The translations under genes and the position numbers were made by a program. Below, piece by piece: positions 10,232 to 20,364 of a stretch of 64,000 bases of DNA; position 1 is the stretch's first letter, and every line of letters begins with the position of its first letter. This stretch comes from Desulfobaculum xiamenense. Its GTDB lineage: Bacteria > Desulfobacterota > Desulfovibrionia > Desulfovibrionales > Desulfovibrionaceae. The DNA lies in contig NZ_JAATJA010000002.1 in assembly GCF_011927665.1 (NCBI RefSeq), positions 124,001 to 188,000 of the forward strand, read 5' to 3'. Under the pieces are notes generated by a model, which ran no database searches, was not told the DNA's origin, and saw only the letters and a program-made list of their open reading frames with translations.

Positions 10232-11524
10232 TCACTTGAACACCCTTTCGAAGATGAAGTCTTCCTGTCGGAGGTAATAGCTGTGGTCGAAGATTTCGTC
10301 CAGTTTTTCGGACGAGAGGCGCGAGGAAATCTCGCTGTCCTTTCGTGCCTCGTCGGGGAACTGAAGGTGCTCGTTCCAGCAGCGCATGGCCACGCCCTGC
10401 ACCATTTCGTAGGCCTTCTGGCGCTCCAGACCCGTCTCGATGAGGGCCAGAAGCACACGCTGCGAGAAGAACAGGCCGTAGGACGCGCGAAGATTGCGGT
10501 CCATGTTGTCGCCGTTGATGCGCAGGTTGGCCAGCAGGCCGTTCAGGCGGTTGAGCACATAGTTGGCCATGATGGTGGAGTCGGGCATGATGACGCGCTC
10601 CACGGAAGAGTGGGAGATGTCGCGCTCGTGCCACAGGGCCATGTTTTCCATGCTGGCCATGGCATTGGTGCGCATCAGCCTCGACAGGCCGGTGAGGTTC
10701 TCGGCTGAGATGGGGTTCTTCTTGTGCGGCATGGCCGAGGAACCCTTCTGGCCCTTGCTGAAGCCTTCCTCCACCTCAAGCACTTCGGTGCGCTGGAGGT
10801 GGCGCAGTTCCACGCACAGGCGTTCCACGCCGCCAGCCAGGAGAGCGATGGCGGTGAAGAACTCGGCGTGGCGGTCGCGCTGGATGATCTGGGTGGAGAT
10901 GGGGTCCACGTCGAGGCCCAGAATCTCGCAGGTGATGCGCTCGACCTCGGGGTTGAGGTGGGCGTAGGTGCCCACCGCGCCGGAAATCTTGCCGACGCTC
11001 ACGCCCTTCCACGCATGCAGGAAGCGCTCCTGATGGCGTTTGAACTCGGCGTAGAAGCCCGCCATCTTGAGGCCAAAGCTCGTCGGCTCGGCATGCACGC
11101 CGTGGGTGCGGCCAATGGCGAGGCGGCCCTTGTTGGCGTGGGCCATGTCGCGCAGGGTGCCGAGCACACGCTCGATGTCGCGGGCGATGATGGCGCCCGC
11201 GCGGGACAGCAGCACGCCGTTGGCGGTGTCCACGATGTCCGAGGACGTGCAGCCCAGATGGATGAAGCGGCTGGACGGGCCGACCTTTTCCTCAACGGCG
11301 GTGAGGAAGGCGATCACGTCGTGCTTGGTCTTTTCCTCGATTTCGAGGACGCGGTCGACGTCGAAGTCCGCCTTTTCACGGATGACCTTCATGTCGTCTT
11401 CGGGAACGATGCCCAGTCGGCACCATGCCTCGCACACGGCGACTTCCACTTCCAGCCAGACCCGGAGTTTGTTTTCCAGGGTCCACAGGCTCCCCATCTC
11501 GGGGCGGGTGTAGCGTTCGATCAT
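10232..11524 (-). CDS. purB: Adenylosuccinate lyase
   Basis: A 430-residue PurB. It starts [14 protein letters not shown], typical for the family, and carries the fumarase/aspartase signature in [15 protein letters not shown], whose flexible loop holds the catalytic Ser, as well as the TSSDIVDT and [11 protein letters not shown] segments. It catalyses two fumarate-releasing steps of AMP synthesis. It is the first gene of the operon that continues through pyrE; a terminator of the previous gene lies about 60 bp upstream. Confidence 0.95.
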   Translation of the reverse strand: MIERYTRPEMGSLWTLENKLRVWLEVEVAVCEAWCRLGIVPEDDMKVIREKADFDVDRVLEIEEKTKHDVIAFLTAVEEKVGPSSRFIHLGCTSSDIVDTANGVLLSRAGAIIARDIERVLGTLRDMAHANKGRLAIGRTHGVHAEPTSFGLKMAGFYAEFKRHQERFLHAWKGVSVGKISGAVGTYAHLNPEVERITCEILGLDVDPISTQIIQRDRHAEFFTAIALLAGGVERLCVELRHLQRTEVLEVEEGFSKGQKGSSAMPHKKNPISAENLTGLSRLMRTNAMASMENMALWHERDISHSSVERVIMPDSTIMANYVLNRLNGLLANLRINGDNMDRNLRASYGLFFSQRVLLALIETGLERQKAYEMVQGVAMRCWNEHLQFPDEARKDSEISSRLSSEKLDEIFDHSYYLRQEDFIFERVFK

Positions 11525-11583
11525 GACACGGATTCCGGATGTTTGGGTGAGTGTACGGACCGGCCAACTGGCCGGATTCCAGC

Positions 11584-11610
11584 AAAAAAAAAGGCAGCGA
11601 ATGCTGCCTT
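11584..11610 (-). terminator. Rho-independent terminator after the zinc-ribbon gene
   Basis: An 8-bp stem (11591-11598 with 11603-11610, 4-nt loop) is followed on the minus strand by nine T residues, 12 bp after the stop of the zinc-ribbon gene. Confidence 0.9.
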
Positions 11611-11621
11611 CCGCCGCGGCG

Positions 11622-11915
11622 CTAGGCCTGCGGCGAGGAATTTTCGGCCTTGCTGGAGGCTGCTTCCTTCTTGGGCGGATTCGAGGATGTCGTGGTGCCG
11701 CTGGCAACGTCGGACTTGGCGCTGCCGTGGCTGCCGCCCTTGCAGTAATCGGTCACGTACCAGCCGGAGCCTTTGAGCACGAAGCTGGTATTGGAAATGA
11801 GGCGCTGCGATTTCGCACCGCAGACGGGGCACGGAACTTCGTGGGAGTCGAAGTCGCGCTGCCACTCCTCGAAAATTTGCTCACATTCGGTACAACGGTA
11901 CTCGTAGATAGGCAT
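11622..11915 (-). CDS. FmdB-family zinc-ribbon protein
   Basis: A 97-residue protein that begins MPIYEYRCTECEQIFEEW and has a second knuckle CPVCG, giving the two CxxC pairs of a zinc ribbon. The middle SNTSFVLKGSGWYVTDY is the conserved FmdB core. The last ~35 residues are low-complexity (Ser, Thr, Lys, Pro) and probably disordered. The start at 11915 has a GAGGTGA ribosome site. FmdB-type proteins are proposed regulators, but the function of this small subfamily is not established. Confidence 0.85.
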   Translation of the reverse strand: MPIYEYRCTECEQIFEEWQRDFDSHEVPCPVCGAKSQRLISNTSFVLKGSGWYVTDYCKGGSHGSAKSDVASGTTTSSNPPKKEAASSKAENSSPQA

Positions 11916-12015
11916 TCGAATCACCTCATGCGGTCGTCTGGATTGTCGCCAGCAGGTAAGTCCGCCGCGCAAGGTTGTCAAGAAAGCGCCCGTCAAAAGA
12001 GGGCGAGCGTTAGCT

Positions 12016-12048
12016 GGGTGGGGCTCCAGGGCGCAAGGAGGCCCACCC
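12016..12048 (-). terminator. Stem-loop after the 36-residue protein gene
   Basis: A 12-bp stem with one mismatch (12016-12027 with 12037-12048, 9-nt loop) lies 20 bp after the small-gene stop. A second short hairpin (11987-11991 with 12001-12005) follows and has a T-rich loop and tail, so the pair probably terminates transcription. Confidence 0.6.
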
Positions 12049-12068
12049 GGCAACCGCGCGGGAAAAAA

Positions 12069-12179
12069 TTACTTCTTGGCAGCGGCTTTGGCTTCGCGGA
12101 TGCGCTCCTTGATACGCTCTTCCTTGCGCTTGCGCTTGCGGTCGAGCTCCTTGAGACGCTCATGCTTCTTGTGGGCCAT
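12069..12179 (-). CDS. Very small, highly charged protein (36 residues)
   Basis: ATG at 12179, 36 codons, TAA. The product starts MAHKKHERLKELDRKRKRK and is almost entirely Lys, Arg, Glu and Ala in a heptad-like pattern, suggesting one long helix. It has its own SD (GGGAGGAATCC upstream), a terminator-like hairpin downstream and no overlap with other genes, which argues for a real gene. A nucleic-acid- or ribosome-associated role is possible from the charge but is a guess. Confidence 0.65.
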   Translation of the reverse strand: MAHKKHERLKELDRKRKRKEERIKERIREAKAAAKK

Positions 12180-12360
12180 TATGGATTCCTCCCTTTAGTG
12201 TCGATTGAAAAACAAGAGTGATGCTCTACCCGCAAAGGGGGGGCTTTGTAAAGTCCTGAACGGGGACAGCCCGCCCGGAGCGTTGCGCCGCCGGTGGACT
12301 GACGTGCAAACGGGGCGGACGCGGCGAGGAGCAATACATCAATTTATAAGGTATACCGGC

Positions 12361-12762
12361 CTAGCGCGCAAGGCCTGCGCCAGCTTTCTCCAGATTGTAC
12401 AATGCGCCGGGCTTCAGCACCGCCGCGAAGGCGTCCGATCCCACGTTGAGTCCCTTTACTTCGAGATAGCCGTGGCTCAGCAGGAAGGCGAAGGCCATCG
12501 CCGCGCGGAATGCAGTGGCACAGAAGGGAATGATGAACTTGTCGCGCGGCAGTTCGCCCAGCCGCTCCGGAAGTTCGCGAAGCGGAATGTGCTTGGCGAA
12601 GGGGAAGCTCAGGTACTTCACTTCCTCGTCCGCGCGGACGTCCAGAAAGATGAAATGATCGTTGCCAATGAGGGCACGCGCCTCCTCGGCGCCCATGCCA
12701 TACTGCCCGGTGGCGAAGAATTCGAAGTCCATGTCCTTCAGAATTTCGGCAAAGCTGTCCAT
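12361..12762 (-). CDS. Rhodanese-like domain protein
   Basis: A 133-residue single rhodanese domain: HFIFLDVRADEEVKYLSFPFAKHIPL is followed by the active-site loop FCATAFRAA with the catalytic Cys at about residue 91. The loop is longer and less regular than in thiosulfate sulfurtransferases (CxxGxR), so a sulfur-carrier or binding role is as likely as thiosulfate sulfurtransfer. No signal peptide, so cytoplasmic. It stands alone between two intergenic gaps. Confidence 0.8.
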   Translation of the reverse strand: MDSFAEILKDMDFEFFATGQYGMGAEEARALIGNDHFIFLDVRADEEVKYLSFPFAKHIPLRELPERLGELPRDKFIIPFCATAFRAAMAFAFLLSHGYLEVKGLNVGSDAFAAVLKPGALYNLEKAGAGLAR

Positions 12763-12988
12763 GGTGCATATCCTCCCGGAAAAATAGAGTTCAGACGCAC
12801 AGGACCATGCCCCTCTTCACGTCCTTTTGCAAGGATGCCTCCTCAATCCCATGTCCTCCCTATCCATCCGTGGCCTCCGGCACGTCTGCGCATGTGCGTT
12901 GTGAACAGCATTTTAGTGTGCTATTTCAGTACGATATGTGTGATACGAACACAACGAACAACCGACGCCATGGGGCGGTGAGACGGAC
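12763..12988. other. Intergenic stretch upstream of the rhodanese gene
   Basis: No gene is supported here. An AT-rich block at about 12895-12960 is the likely promoter area for the rhodanese gene on the minus strand, but no convincing -35/-10 pair can be assigned. The right end runs into repeat copy A. Confidence 0.5.
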
Positions 12989-13214
12989 CGTATCGTTCAT
13001 TGCCACATGCAAGCCGTAGGCTCCGCCGGCCAAGGGGCCGCTGGCCCCCTGGACCCCCGACATGCGATGGACGTGGGTGCCCTTGGCGCACCGTGCGGCT
13101 TATCGGGGCGAAGCCTTAGTGAGGATTGTCAAGGAAATCATTTCCTTGACTGGGGTCCGGGGCAAAGCCCCGGCCGCCGGAGGCCATGTCCCGCATCGGG
13201 CAACGAACGATACG
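12989..13214 (+). repeat. Structured dispersed repeat, copy A
   Basis: One of four full copies of an intergenic element. It is bounded by near-perfect 16-bp inverted ends (12989-13004 and 13199-13214, 15 of 16 match) starting CGTATCGTTC. Inside are three hairpins: a CCAAGGGGCC-type stem near 13017-13045, a stem TCAAGGAAAT with ATTTCCTTGA near 13127-13147, and CCGGGGC-AAA-GCCCCGG near 13158-13174. It sits directly beyond the terminator of the Lon gene. Reading frames inside are shared between copies only because the DNA is repeated. Confidence 0.88.
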
Positions 13215-13233
13215 CCCCCCCTGCGACGACACG

Positions 13234-13265
13234 AAAAAGGGCGCGCTCCCGAAGGAGCGCGCCCT
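13234..13265 (-). terminator. Rho-independent terminator after the Lon-family gene
   Basis: A perfect 12-bp stem (13238-13249 with 13254-13265) with a TTCG loop on the minus strand, followed by a run of T. Confidence 0.9.
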
Positions 13266-13291
13266 GTAATGGCGATGATGCGCGGCGCGGA

Positions 13292-15697
13292 TCAGTCGTC
13301 CGGCTGCTGCTTGGCGGCCAGTTCGGCCAGCTCGGCAAGTCTGTCGTCCACGCGGCGGTAGAGGGTGCCAGCGGGGAAGCTCCCGGAGGCGCGGCGCTTT
13401 CCGGCCGGAAGTCCGGTGAGGGTTTCCATGGCCTGCTCGATGGTGGACACGGGGTAGATGTGGAATTTGCCATCGCGCACGGCTTCCACCACTTCGGTGC
13501 CGAGCATGAGGTGTACCACGTTGTCCTGCGGGACGATGACGCCCTGATTGCCATTGAGGCCCCGGCGCTTGCAGACCTGGAAGAAGCCTTCGATCTTGCG
13601 GGTGACGCCGCCCACGGCCATGATCGCGCCGGTCTGGCTGACTGCACCGGTGAAGGCCAGCGAGTGGTCGATGGGCACACCGGAAATGGCCGAGAGCAGG
13701 GCGGCGAGTTCGGCTCCGGAGGCGGAGTCGCCCTCGACTTCGACGTAGGACTGCTCGAAACACAGGCTACCGGTGAGCACGAGGGGCTTGTCCTGCGCGA
13801 AGAGCCTCAGCAGGCAGCTCTTGAGGATCATCATGCCCTTGGTGTGGATGGGGCCGCCCAGTTCGGCCTCGCGTTCGAGGTCGAGAATGCCGCCATGGCC
13901 CACGCCCACGGTGCAGGAAATCTGGTGCGGCAAGCCGAACTCGTAATCGCCGAACATGGTTACGGCCAGACCGTTGACCCTGCCCACGCCGGACCCGGAG
14001 GTGGCGACCTTGATGAGCTGGCGGTCATAGTCGCCCATGAATTCCTCTTCATAGAGGTTGGCGCGGAAATCACGGTTGCGCGAGGCCTTTTCGAGCAGCT
14101 CGCGGGTGACTAGCTCGTGGCCTTCCATGCGGGCGAGCGCGGAGGCCTCGATCATGAGTTCGCGCACCAGCGGCAGGCGCAGGGACAGCTTCTGCTGGTC
14201 CTCGGCCATGCGCGAGGCGTGGTCCACCAGCCCGGCCAGCGCGCCCCGGTCGAAGGGCTGGAAGTTGCCGTCGCGGATCATGCGGGCCAGCACGCCGAGG
14301 TAGCCCTTGATGGACGTGGCCGTGCGGGGAACGGTGTCCTGCATGTGCGCCTTGAGCTTGAAGAGCTTGGAGAAGCGGTCGTCCACCGCGAAAAGTGTCT
14401 CGTAGAGCTCGTCGGAGCCGATGAGCACGACCTTCACGGACAGCGGCACGGGTTCCGGCTCGATGGTCTTGGTGCGTGCGGCCTCGTGGTCGGCGAGATC
14501 CTCGATTTTGCTTTTGCCCGCGCGCAGGGCGCGCAGCAGTCCGTCCCATGCGTCCGGAACCTGAATGAGGTCTTCCATGCGCAGGACGAGGAAGCCGCCG
14601 TTGGCGCGGTGCAGCGCGCCGGACTTGATGAGCGTGAAGTCCGTGTACAGGGCGCCCATCTCGGCCTCGCGCTCCACGCTGCCCAGCAGATTGGATATCG
14701 TGGGGTGGTTCTCGAAGACGATGGGTGCACCCTTGGCCGCGCAGTTGTCCACGAAGCGGCTGATGGTGTAGCGGACGAAGAAGTCGTCCTGCGAGCCGCT
14801 GTCGAACAGCGCCTGCATGCCCGTGGGCGGGGCGGCGTCCGAGGGCAGGAACTGGTCCATGCTCTCAATGATGTCCGCGCGTAGGGCCTTGAGGAATCCG
14901 GAGACGCCCTCGTCGTCGGCATATTCTTCGGTCAGCGGACCGAGGTAGCGGTTCATCACGGAGGTGACCACGCCGCGCTCCAGCTTGCGCCTATCCTCGC
15001 GGTAGTCGCGCTCGTCGCGGGTGAGCCTGCGCAGGCTTTTGGTCATCTCGGCGAGGAGATCGTCTCCGCGCTTCTTGAGGCGGGTGCGCAGGTCCGAATC
15101 CAGCCGGTCGAAATCGACCTCGGTGACGACCTTGCCCTCCACCAGCGGGTAGAGGGTCATGCCGCCCTGTTCGTCCACCTCCAGCTCGAAGCCCTGCGCC
15201 GAGGCGCGCTGCTCCATGTCGCGCAGCATTTCTTCGCGGCGGTCCTGAAAGGTGCGCAGCAGGGTTTCGCTCTTGCGGGCGAAGGAATCCTGCTCCAGCT
15301 TTTCGGGAACCTCGCGACGGATGTCGGCGATGGCGGCGTCCAGCGCCTTCTTGAGCCGCTTTCCGCCACCGGCGGGCAGGCTCAGGATGCGCGGGCGATC
15401 CGGGTCGAGGAAGTTGTAAACGTAGGCGAGATCCCGCGGGCGCGGCATCTTCGCGGCGCGAGGCTCGAGGAACTGCCGCACGAGATAGGTCCGGCCGAGG
15501 TTCGGGTCTCCGGCGACGTAGACGTTGTAGCCAGGATCGTCGATGGCAAGCCCCATTTCGAGGGCCATCAGCGCACGCGGCTGCGGCGGCTTCACCTTGG
15601 AATATTCTGAAATTTCACGACTATCCGCATAGGAGATGCTCTCCGGGTCCATCTCGGCCCGGAGTTTCTTCACGGAAAGCGGTCTCGGTCTGGCCAT
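13292..15697 (-). CDS. Lon-family (S16) ATP-dependent protease
   Basis: An 801-residue AAA+ protease with a C-terminal S16 domain. The Ser-Lys dyad is visible: Ser658 in EGDSASGAEL and Lys701 in GGVTRKIEGF. The nucleotide loop is GDPNLGRTYLV, with Arg where a canonical Walker A has Lys, as is usual in this LonB/LonC-like bacterial branch; a long helical insert (~95-260) separates it from the Walker B-like ANGGFLVLRMEDL and the ENHPTISNLLG segment. No membrane anchor is evident, so cytoplasmic. Substrates unknown. It is monocistronic, with a strong terminator downstream and a long promoter region shared with the divergent receiver/HD-GYP gene. Confidence 0.9.
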   Translation of the reverse strand: MARPRPLSVKKLRAEMDPESISYADSREISEYSKVKPPQPRALMALEMGLAIDDPGYNVYVAGDPNLGRTYLVRQFLEPRAAKMPRPRDLAYVYNFLDPDRPRILSLPAGGGKRLKKALDAAIADIRREVPEKLEQDSFARKSETLLRTFQDRREEMLRDMEQRASAQGFELEVDEQGGMTLYPLVEGKVVTEVDFDRLDSDLRTRLKKRGDDLLAEMTKSLRRLTRDERDYREDRRKLERGVVTSVMNRYLGPLTEEYADDEGVSGFLKALRADIIESMDQFLPSDAAPPTGMQALFDSGSQDDFFVRYTISRFVDNCAAKGAPIVFENHPTISNLLGSVEREAEMGALYTDFTLIKSGALHRANGGFLVLRMEDLIQVPDAWDGLLRALRAGKSKIEDLADHEAARTKTIEPEPVPLSVKVVLIGSDELYETLFAVDDRFSKLFKLKAHMQDTVPRTATSIKGYLGVLARMIRDGNFQPFDRGALAGLVDHASRMAEDQQKLSLRLPLVRELMIEASALARMEGHELVTRELLEKASRNRDFRANLYEEEFMGDYDRQLIKVATSGSGVGRVNGLAVTMFGDYEFGLPHQISCTVGVGHGGILDLEREAELGGPIHTKGMMILKSCLLRLFAQDKPLVLTGSLCFEQSYVEVEGDSASGAELAALLSAISGVPIDHSLAFTGAVSQTGAIMAVGGVTRKIEGFFQVCKRRGLNGNQGVIVPQDNVVHLMLGTEVVEAVRDGKFHIYPVSTIEQAMETLTGLPAGKRRASGSFPAGTLYRRVDDRLAELAELAAKQQPDD

Positions 15698-16379
15698 GTG
15701 GCTCCTTCTTGTGCGTCAAGTTCGCGGCGTTCGCCGCATCGGCACACCTCTACCCACTCGTGCCGGGTTTGTCATCTCCACAGGGGCATTGGCGGTGAGC
15801 CGTTTCCAGCCTCGTGTGGGGCCATGCGTTTCCGTCCGGTGCTTCTGCGTGGACGCCGCCGCGTAGACGCAATGACGGCACACGTGCCTGATGTCTGCGG
15901 AACATATCAAAATACATTGCGATTGCACATACCGCGTGACGTGTTGGTCCGGGCCTGCGCCGCAGGTGGAGGGGGCATCACCCCGCCAGTCGAGTTTTCC
16001 ACAGGGGTAGGTTTACGTATTCCGATTTTTTCGGCGTTCGCACAGTTCGATGCGGGTATCATCGTGCTGGTATGCCGTCTAGCTCACAGAAGTTGGCTGG
16101 TGATGGCCTGTATGGCGTTTTGGGGCGTGTGTTCATAAAAAATTCTTTTTTGACGAGCGGTTACCTCTGTTTTGAACACAAGCGACAAGGAGCGGCCTTG
16201 GACCGTCGTCCTCGGGGGAGAAGGGGCGCGCATCTGGCCAACCGACCACATCAGGCCGGGGCGCGGACGTAGTTCACGTGAGGACGGCAACCATGCGTAC
16301 GCACAGGGTATTGACGACGCGATATCACGTAACAGGACAACCATTGCACTCCGCACGCAAATGCAATAACACTCGGTCC
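15698..16379. other. Long divergent intergenic region
   Basis: About 680 bp between the divergent Lon-family and receiver/HD-GYP genes. Open frames in it show no family signal or ribosome sites. An AT-rich zone around 15900-15930 and another at 16135-16180 could hold promoters; a TTGACG at 16150-16155 has only a poor -10 partner. A regulatory RNA cannot be excluded but no terminator-like hairpin was found. Confidence 0.5.
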
Positions 16380-17732
16380 ATGTCACAGCCCAAGATCCTC
16401 GTCGTCGATGACTCCAGACTGATCCGCAAGGCCATCCAGCGGGAATTGCAGCAGATAGGAGCACTCGTCACGCAGGCCAACGACGGCATTGACGGTTTCG
16501 AGAAAGCCCACGCGGACCACTTCGATCTCATCATCTCTGATGTGGACATGCCCCGCATGGACGGCTTCACCCTGTGCGAGAAGCTCAAGGGCGACCCCGT
16601 CACCTGCACCATTCCCGTGGTCATCTGTAGCTCCCGCGACAACGAGAGCGCCGTGGAGCACGGCTTTCGCGTCGGGGCCGATGGCTACCTGCCCAAGTCC
16701 GGCGGCAGCGACGTCTTCCGCCGCGCCATTCGTGACATGCTTGAGCGGGCCGACATCGTTCGCGACAGGCTCGTCCTCGTGGTTGACGACTCCCAGCTCG
16801 TGCGCGGCAGCGTGAAGCGCGAACTGGAACAGGCGCGATTCCGCGTCGTCACCGCCGAGAATGGCAAGCAGGCGCTGGACATCCTTTCGGCCAATGGCCG
16901 GGTCGATCTCATTGTCAGCGATCTGGAGATGCCCGTGATGAACGGGCTTGAACTCCTGACCGCCCTCAAGGCCGACGAGCGCTGGTTGGCCATCCCCTTT
17001 CTCGTCATGACTTCGCAGGCCGATCAGGGCACTATCCGCCGTCTGTATCGCGCCGGAGCGGCGGCCTACGTGCCCAAGCCCTTCAATGGTCAGCACCTCG
17101 TGCATGTGGCTGAGAAGCTCCTTTCGGACCACTTCCTGAAGCTCCTGCACGAGAAGGAACGCCTGCAGGCGGAGCATGGCTTGCTGCTGGCCTCCATCAC
17201 GTCGCTCATTCAGGCGCTAGAAGCCCGCGATCTCTATACCCGAGGCCATTCCGAGGCCGTGGCGGAGATCGCCGTGGGCATGGGCCGCAAGATGGGGCTC
17301 GACCGGGACCAGATGGAGAAGCTCGAAATCGCCGCCCGCCTGCACGACCTTGGAAAGATCGGCATTCCGGATGCGGTGCTCCTCAAGCCGGGCAAGCTCA
17401 CGCAGGCGGAATACGAGATCATCAAGACGCATCCCACCATCGGGGCGGATATCCTGCGCCCCATCCCGTCCATGAGCGACCTCATCCCCGCCGTGCAGAG
17501 CCACCACGAGCGCCTCGATGGAACGGGCTATCCGCATGGCCTCAAAAATGGCGAGATTCCGCTTTTCGCCCGCATCATCGCCGTGGGCGACATCTACCAC
17601 GCCCTCACCAGCACGCGCCCCTATCGGGACCCCATGCCCGAAGGCACGGTCCTGCAAATCATCAACGACGCGCGCGGCACGCATCTGTGCCCGGAATGCG
17701 TCGCCATCTTTCTCGACTATCTGGGTGCTTGA
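16380..17732 (+). CDS. Tandem-receiver HD-GYP response regulator (probable c-di-GMP phosphodiesterase)
   Basis: Taking ATG 16380 (MSQPKILVVDDSRLIRK) gives 450 residues; the frame is open further upstream but without family signal. Two receiver domains come first, with phospho-acceptor Asp in ISDVDMPRMDG (~54) and VSDLEMPVMNG (~183). The HD-GYP domain (~280-450) shows HDLGKIGIPD, HPTIGADIL and HHERLDGTGYP, so the metal site and the GYP tripeptide are intact. The expected activity is phosphorelay-controlled c-di-GMP hydrolysis. No partner kinase is adjacent. The ribosome site before 16380 is weak, so the start is uncertain. Confidence 0.88.
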   Translation: MSQPKILVVDDSRLIRKAIQRELQQIGALVTQANDGIDGFEKAHADHFDLIISDVDMPRMDGFTLCEKLKGDPVTCTIPVVICSSRDNESAVEHGFRVGADGYLPKSGGSDVFRRAIRDMLERADIVRDRLVLVVDDSQLVRGSVKRELEQARFRVVTAENGKQALDILSANGRVDLIVSDLEMPVMNGLELLTALKADERWLAIPFLVMTSQADQGTIRRLYRAGAAAYVPKPFNGQHLVHVAEKLLSDHFLKLLHEKERLQAEHGLLLASITSLIQALEARDLYTRGHSEAVAEIAVGMGRKMGLDRDQMEKLEIAARLHDLGKIGIPDAVLLKPGKLTQAEYEIIKTHPTIGADILRPIPSMSDLIPAVQSHHERLDGTGYPHGLKNGEIPLFARIIAVGDIYHALTSTRPYRDPMPEGTVLQIINDARGTHLCPECVAIFLDYLGA

Positions 17733-17740
17733 ACGCGAAA

Positions 17741-17775
17741 GGCGGTCCGCCGTCCCACAGGGACAACGGACCGCC
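17741..17775. terminator. Stem-loop between convergent genes
   Basis: A 9-bp stem (17741-17749 with 17767-17775) with an inner GTCCC/GGGAC stem lies between the convergent HD-GYP and copA genes. Flanking A residues on both sides give a weak U-run on the minus strand only. Confidence 0.6.
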
Positions 17776-17797
17776 AAAGTCTGGAATTCTTCCGAGG

Positions 17798-20302
17798 CTA
17801 GCCCCGGAAGAATCGAAGGCGAAGGGCGTTGGAGACCACTGTCACCGAGGACAGCGCCATGGCCGTTCCCGCGATCATGGGATTGAGGGTCGGCCCGCCG
17901 AAGATGTGCAGCACGCCTGCCGCCACGGGAATGCCCAGCGTGTTGAAGGCGAAGGCCCAGAAGAGATTCTGCCGGATGTTGCGCATCACCGCGCGCGACA
18001 GCGAGAGTGCCGTCACCACGCTGTGCAGCGAACTGCGCACCAGCACCACGTCGCCCGAATCCACGGCCACGTCGATACCGGAACCCATGGCCACGCCGCA
18101 ATCCGCCTGCGCCAGCGCCGGGGCGTCGTTGATGCCGTCACCCACCATGGCCACGGCCAGCCCCTTCTCCTGCAATTCGCGCACGACCTCGGCCTTGCGC
18201 TCGGGCAGTACCCGCGAGGCCACCTCGTCGATGCCCGCCTGCGCCGCGATGGCCCGGGCGGTATTCTCGGCGTCGCCGGTGAGCATGATCACGCGAAGCC
18301 CCATCCGCCGCAGTTCGGCCACGACCCCGGGAGCCTCGTCGCGCATGGTGTCCGCGACGGCCAGAAGGCCAGCCAGCGCGCCATCCACGGCCATGAACAG
18401 CACCGTCTTGGCCTCGGCGGCGAGGCGCTCCGCAGCCACGGCGGCCTCTGCTCCCTCGGCTCCGACCACCGCGTTCTGCGTCATGCATTCCTGGTTGCCG
18501 ATGAGCACCTCGCGTCCGGCCACGGTGGCGCGGATGCCGCGTCCGGGCAGGGCCTCGAAGGCCGTCTGCGTCGCCGGTGTTACACCGCGCGTCTCGGCCG
18601 CAGCCGTCACGGCGCGGGCAAGGGGATGCTCGGATACGCCCTCGGCTCCTGCGGCAAGCGCCAGAAGTTCCGCTTCGTCTCGCTTTGCGCCGGGTAGCGC
18701 CACGAGGTCCGTCAATTCAGGCTTGCCGTGGGTCAGGGTGCCGGTCTTGTCGAAGATCACGGCCCGCACGCCCTGCGCGGCCTGCAAGGCCTGACCGCTC
18801 TTGACCAGAACCCCCAGCTGCGCGCCTCGTCCGGTACCGACCATGATCGAGGTCGGCGTGGCAAGGCCCATGGCGCACGGGCAGGCGATGACCAGCACGG
18901 CCACGAAGATTCGCAGCGCGAAGGGGAATTCCGCACCGGACGCATACCATGCCACGCTCGCCACCACGGCCACGGTCATGACCGCAGGCACGAAGTGGAA
19001 GCTTACGCGATCGGCGAGGTCGGCGATGGGGGCCTTGGAACCCTGCGCATCGCGAACCATGCGGATGATGCGGGCCAGCGTGGTGTCGTCGCCAACGCGG
19101 TCGGCCCGGATGGTCAGCGCTCCCGAGCCGTTCATAGTGCCGCCGGCAACCCTGTCGCCCACGTCGCGCGTCACGGGGAGCGATTCGCCCGTCAACATGG
19201 ACTCGTCCACGCCGGAACGCCCGGACACCACGGTCCCGTCCACGGGAATCCGCTCACCGGGGCGCACCAGGAGCAGGTCGCCCGGTTCCACCTCTTCGGC
19301 CGGAACCTCGCGCTGGGTGCCGTTCTCGTCCACCAAGAGGGCGGTGTCCGGGGCAAGGCGCATCAGCGCGCGGATGGCATCCGTGGTCTGGATGCGCGAG
19401 CGCGCCTCGAAAAATTTGCCAAGTGAAATCATGGCGATGAGCACGGCGGCGGATTCGTAATACAGATCCATGGCCCGCGTGTGGGCATTGACGCCTAGCG
19501 CGATCTCCATGGTGTTCCACAGGCTGTAGGCCAGCGCCGCGCCCGTGCCCACGGCGATGAGCGAGTCCATGTCCGGCGTGCGTCGCCACAGGTTGGGGAA
19601 TCCGCGCAGGTAGAAGTGCCGCCCGGACCACACCACCGGCAGCGTCAGGGCCAACTGCGCAAGCGCGAAGGCCAGCGGGGAGTGCGCCGGGTCGAGCCAC
19701 GCGGGAAGCGGCATGCCCACCATGTGCCCCATGGAGAGCACCAGAAGCGGCAGGGCGAACGCGAAGGCCGGAATGAGCCGTCGCCGCGCGGCGTCCAGTC
19801 TGTCCATCGCCTCCCGGCGACGCGTGTCGAAGGCATCTGCCGTGGCCGAAACGGGCTGCGAGGTGAAGCCGAGATTCGCGATGGCCTCCCTGATGGCGCG
19901 TTGCGAGGTGAGGTCGGGATCGAATTCAAAGGCTCCCGTCTCCGCAGCCAGATTCACGGCGGCGGATTTCACGCCCTCCATGCCACCCACAACGCGTTCG
20001 ATGCGGCCCGAGCACGCCGCGCAGTGCATGCCGCCGAGGGCCAGCGTCACGCTACGCGTCTGCGCCGGGGCCTGCGTGTCGAAGCCCAGTTCGCGCACGC
20101 GTGTGGCAATGGCCTCGAAATCCGTGCGCGATGGATCGAAGGTCACGTCCAACGTCTCTGCGGCGAGGTTGACGTTCGCCACGTCCACGCCCTCCATGCC
20201 ACCCACCACGCGTTCGATGCGTCCCGAGCACGCCGCGCAGTGCATGCCCTGCACCGGCGCGAGAATCCGCCTTTTCTCCCCGTTCGAAATCTGTCCAGTC
20301 AT
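17798..20302 (-). CDS. copA: Copper-exporting P1B-type ATPase
   Basis: An 834-residue Cu(I)-ATPase. Two N-terminal heavy-metal domains carry [12 protein letters not shown] (about residues 18 and 90). The transmembrane metal site is CPC at residues 474-476; the phosphorylated Asp518 is in DKTGTLT; TGES, the HP motif region and GDGINDAP are all present. This signature set is that of class 1B-1 copper pumps, which expel Cu(I) from the cytoplasm. It follows a small Cys-rich membrane protein by 62 bp and probably shares its promoter. The two metal domains are unusually alike at DNA level, which suggests recent internal duplication or conversion. Confidence 0.93.
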   Translation of the reverse strand: MTGQISNGEKRRILAPVQGMHCAACSGRIERVVGGMEGVDVANVNLAAETLDVTFDPSRTDFEAIATRVRELGFDTQAPAQTRSVTLALGGMHCAACSGRIERVVGGMEGVKSAAVNLAAETGAFEFDPDLTSQRAIREAIANLGFTSQPVSATADAFDTRRREAMDRLDAARRRLIPAFAFALPLLVLSMGHMVGMPLPAWLDPAHSPLAFALAQLALTLPVVWSGRHFYLRGFPNLWRRTPDMDSLIAVGTGAALAYSLWNTMEIALGVNAHTRAMDLYYESAAVLIAMISLGKFFEARSRIQTTDAIRALMRLAPDTALLVDENGTQREVPAEEVEPGDLLLVRPGERIPVDGTVVSGRSGVDESMLTGESLPVTRDVGDRVAGGTMNGSGALTIRADRVGDDTTLARIIRMVRDAQGSKAPIADLADRVSFHFVPAVMTVAVVASVAWYASGAEFPFALRIFVAVLVIACPCAMGLATPTSIMVGTGRGAQLGVLVKSGQALQAAQGVRAVIFDKTGTLTHGKPELTDLVALPGAKRDEAELLALAAGAEGVSEHPLARAVTAAAETRGVTPATQTAFEALPGRGIRATVAGREVLIGNQECMTQNAVVGAEGAEAAVAAERLAAEAKTVLFMAVDGALAGLLAVADTMRDEAPGVVAELRRMGLRVIMLTGDAENTARAIAAQAGIDEVASRVLPERKAEVVRELQEKGLAVAMVGDGINDAPALAQADCGVAMGSGIDVAVDSGDVVLVRSSLHSVVTALSLSRAVMRNIRQNLFWAFAFNTLGIPVAAGVLHIFGGPTLNPMIAGTAMALSSVTVVSNALRLRFFRG

Positions 20303-20364
20303 CTCCCTCGCGTCCTGTTCATGATGAGAAATCGCGTTTCGCCTGCGCTGAACCGAAGCTCATT

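Noticed and set aside
9669-10634. pyrE extended to 321 residues
   Set aside because: The extra N-terminus lies inside purB in another frame; the ATG at 10229 gives the normal family length.
13007-14113. Long plus-strand open frame beginning in repeat copy A, with similar frames in copies B and C
   Set aside because: The similar peptides (GQGAAGPLDPRHA and so on) come from the repeated DNA; the remainder runs antisense to the Lon-family gene, whose domains are intact.
15698-16464. Several open frames in the Lon/HD-GYP intergenic region
   Set aside because: No ribosome sites, low-quality composition and no family resemblance.
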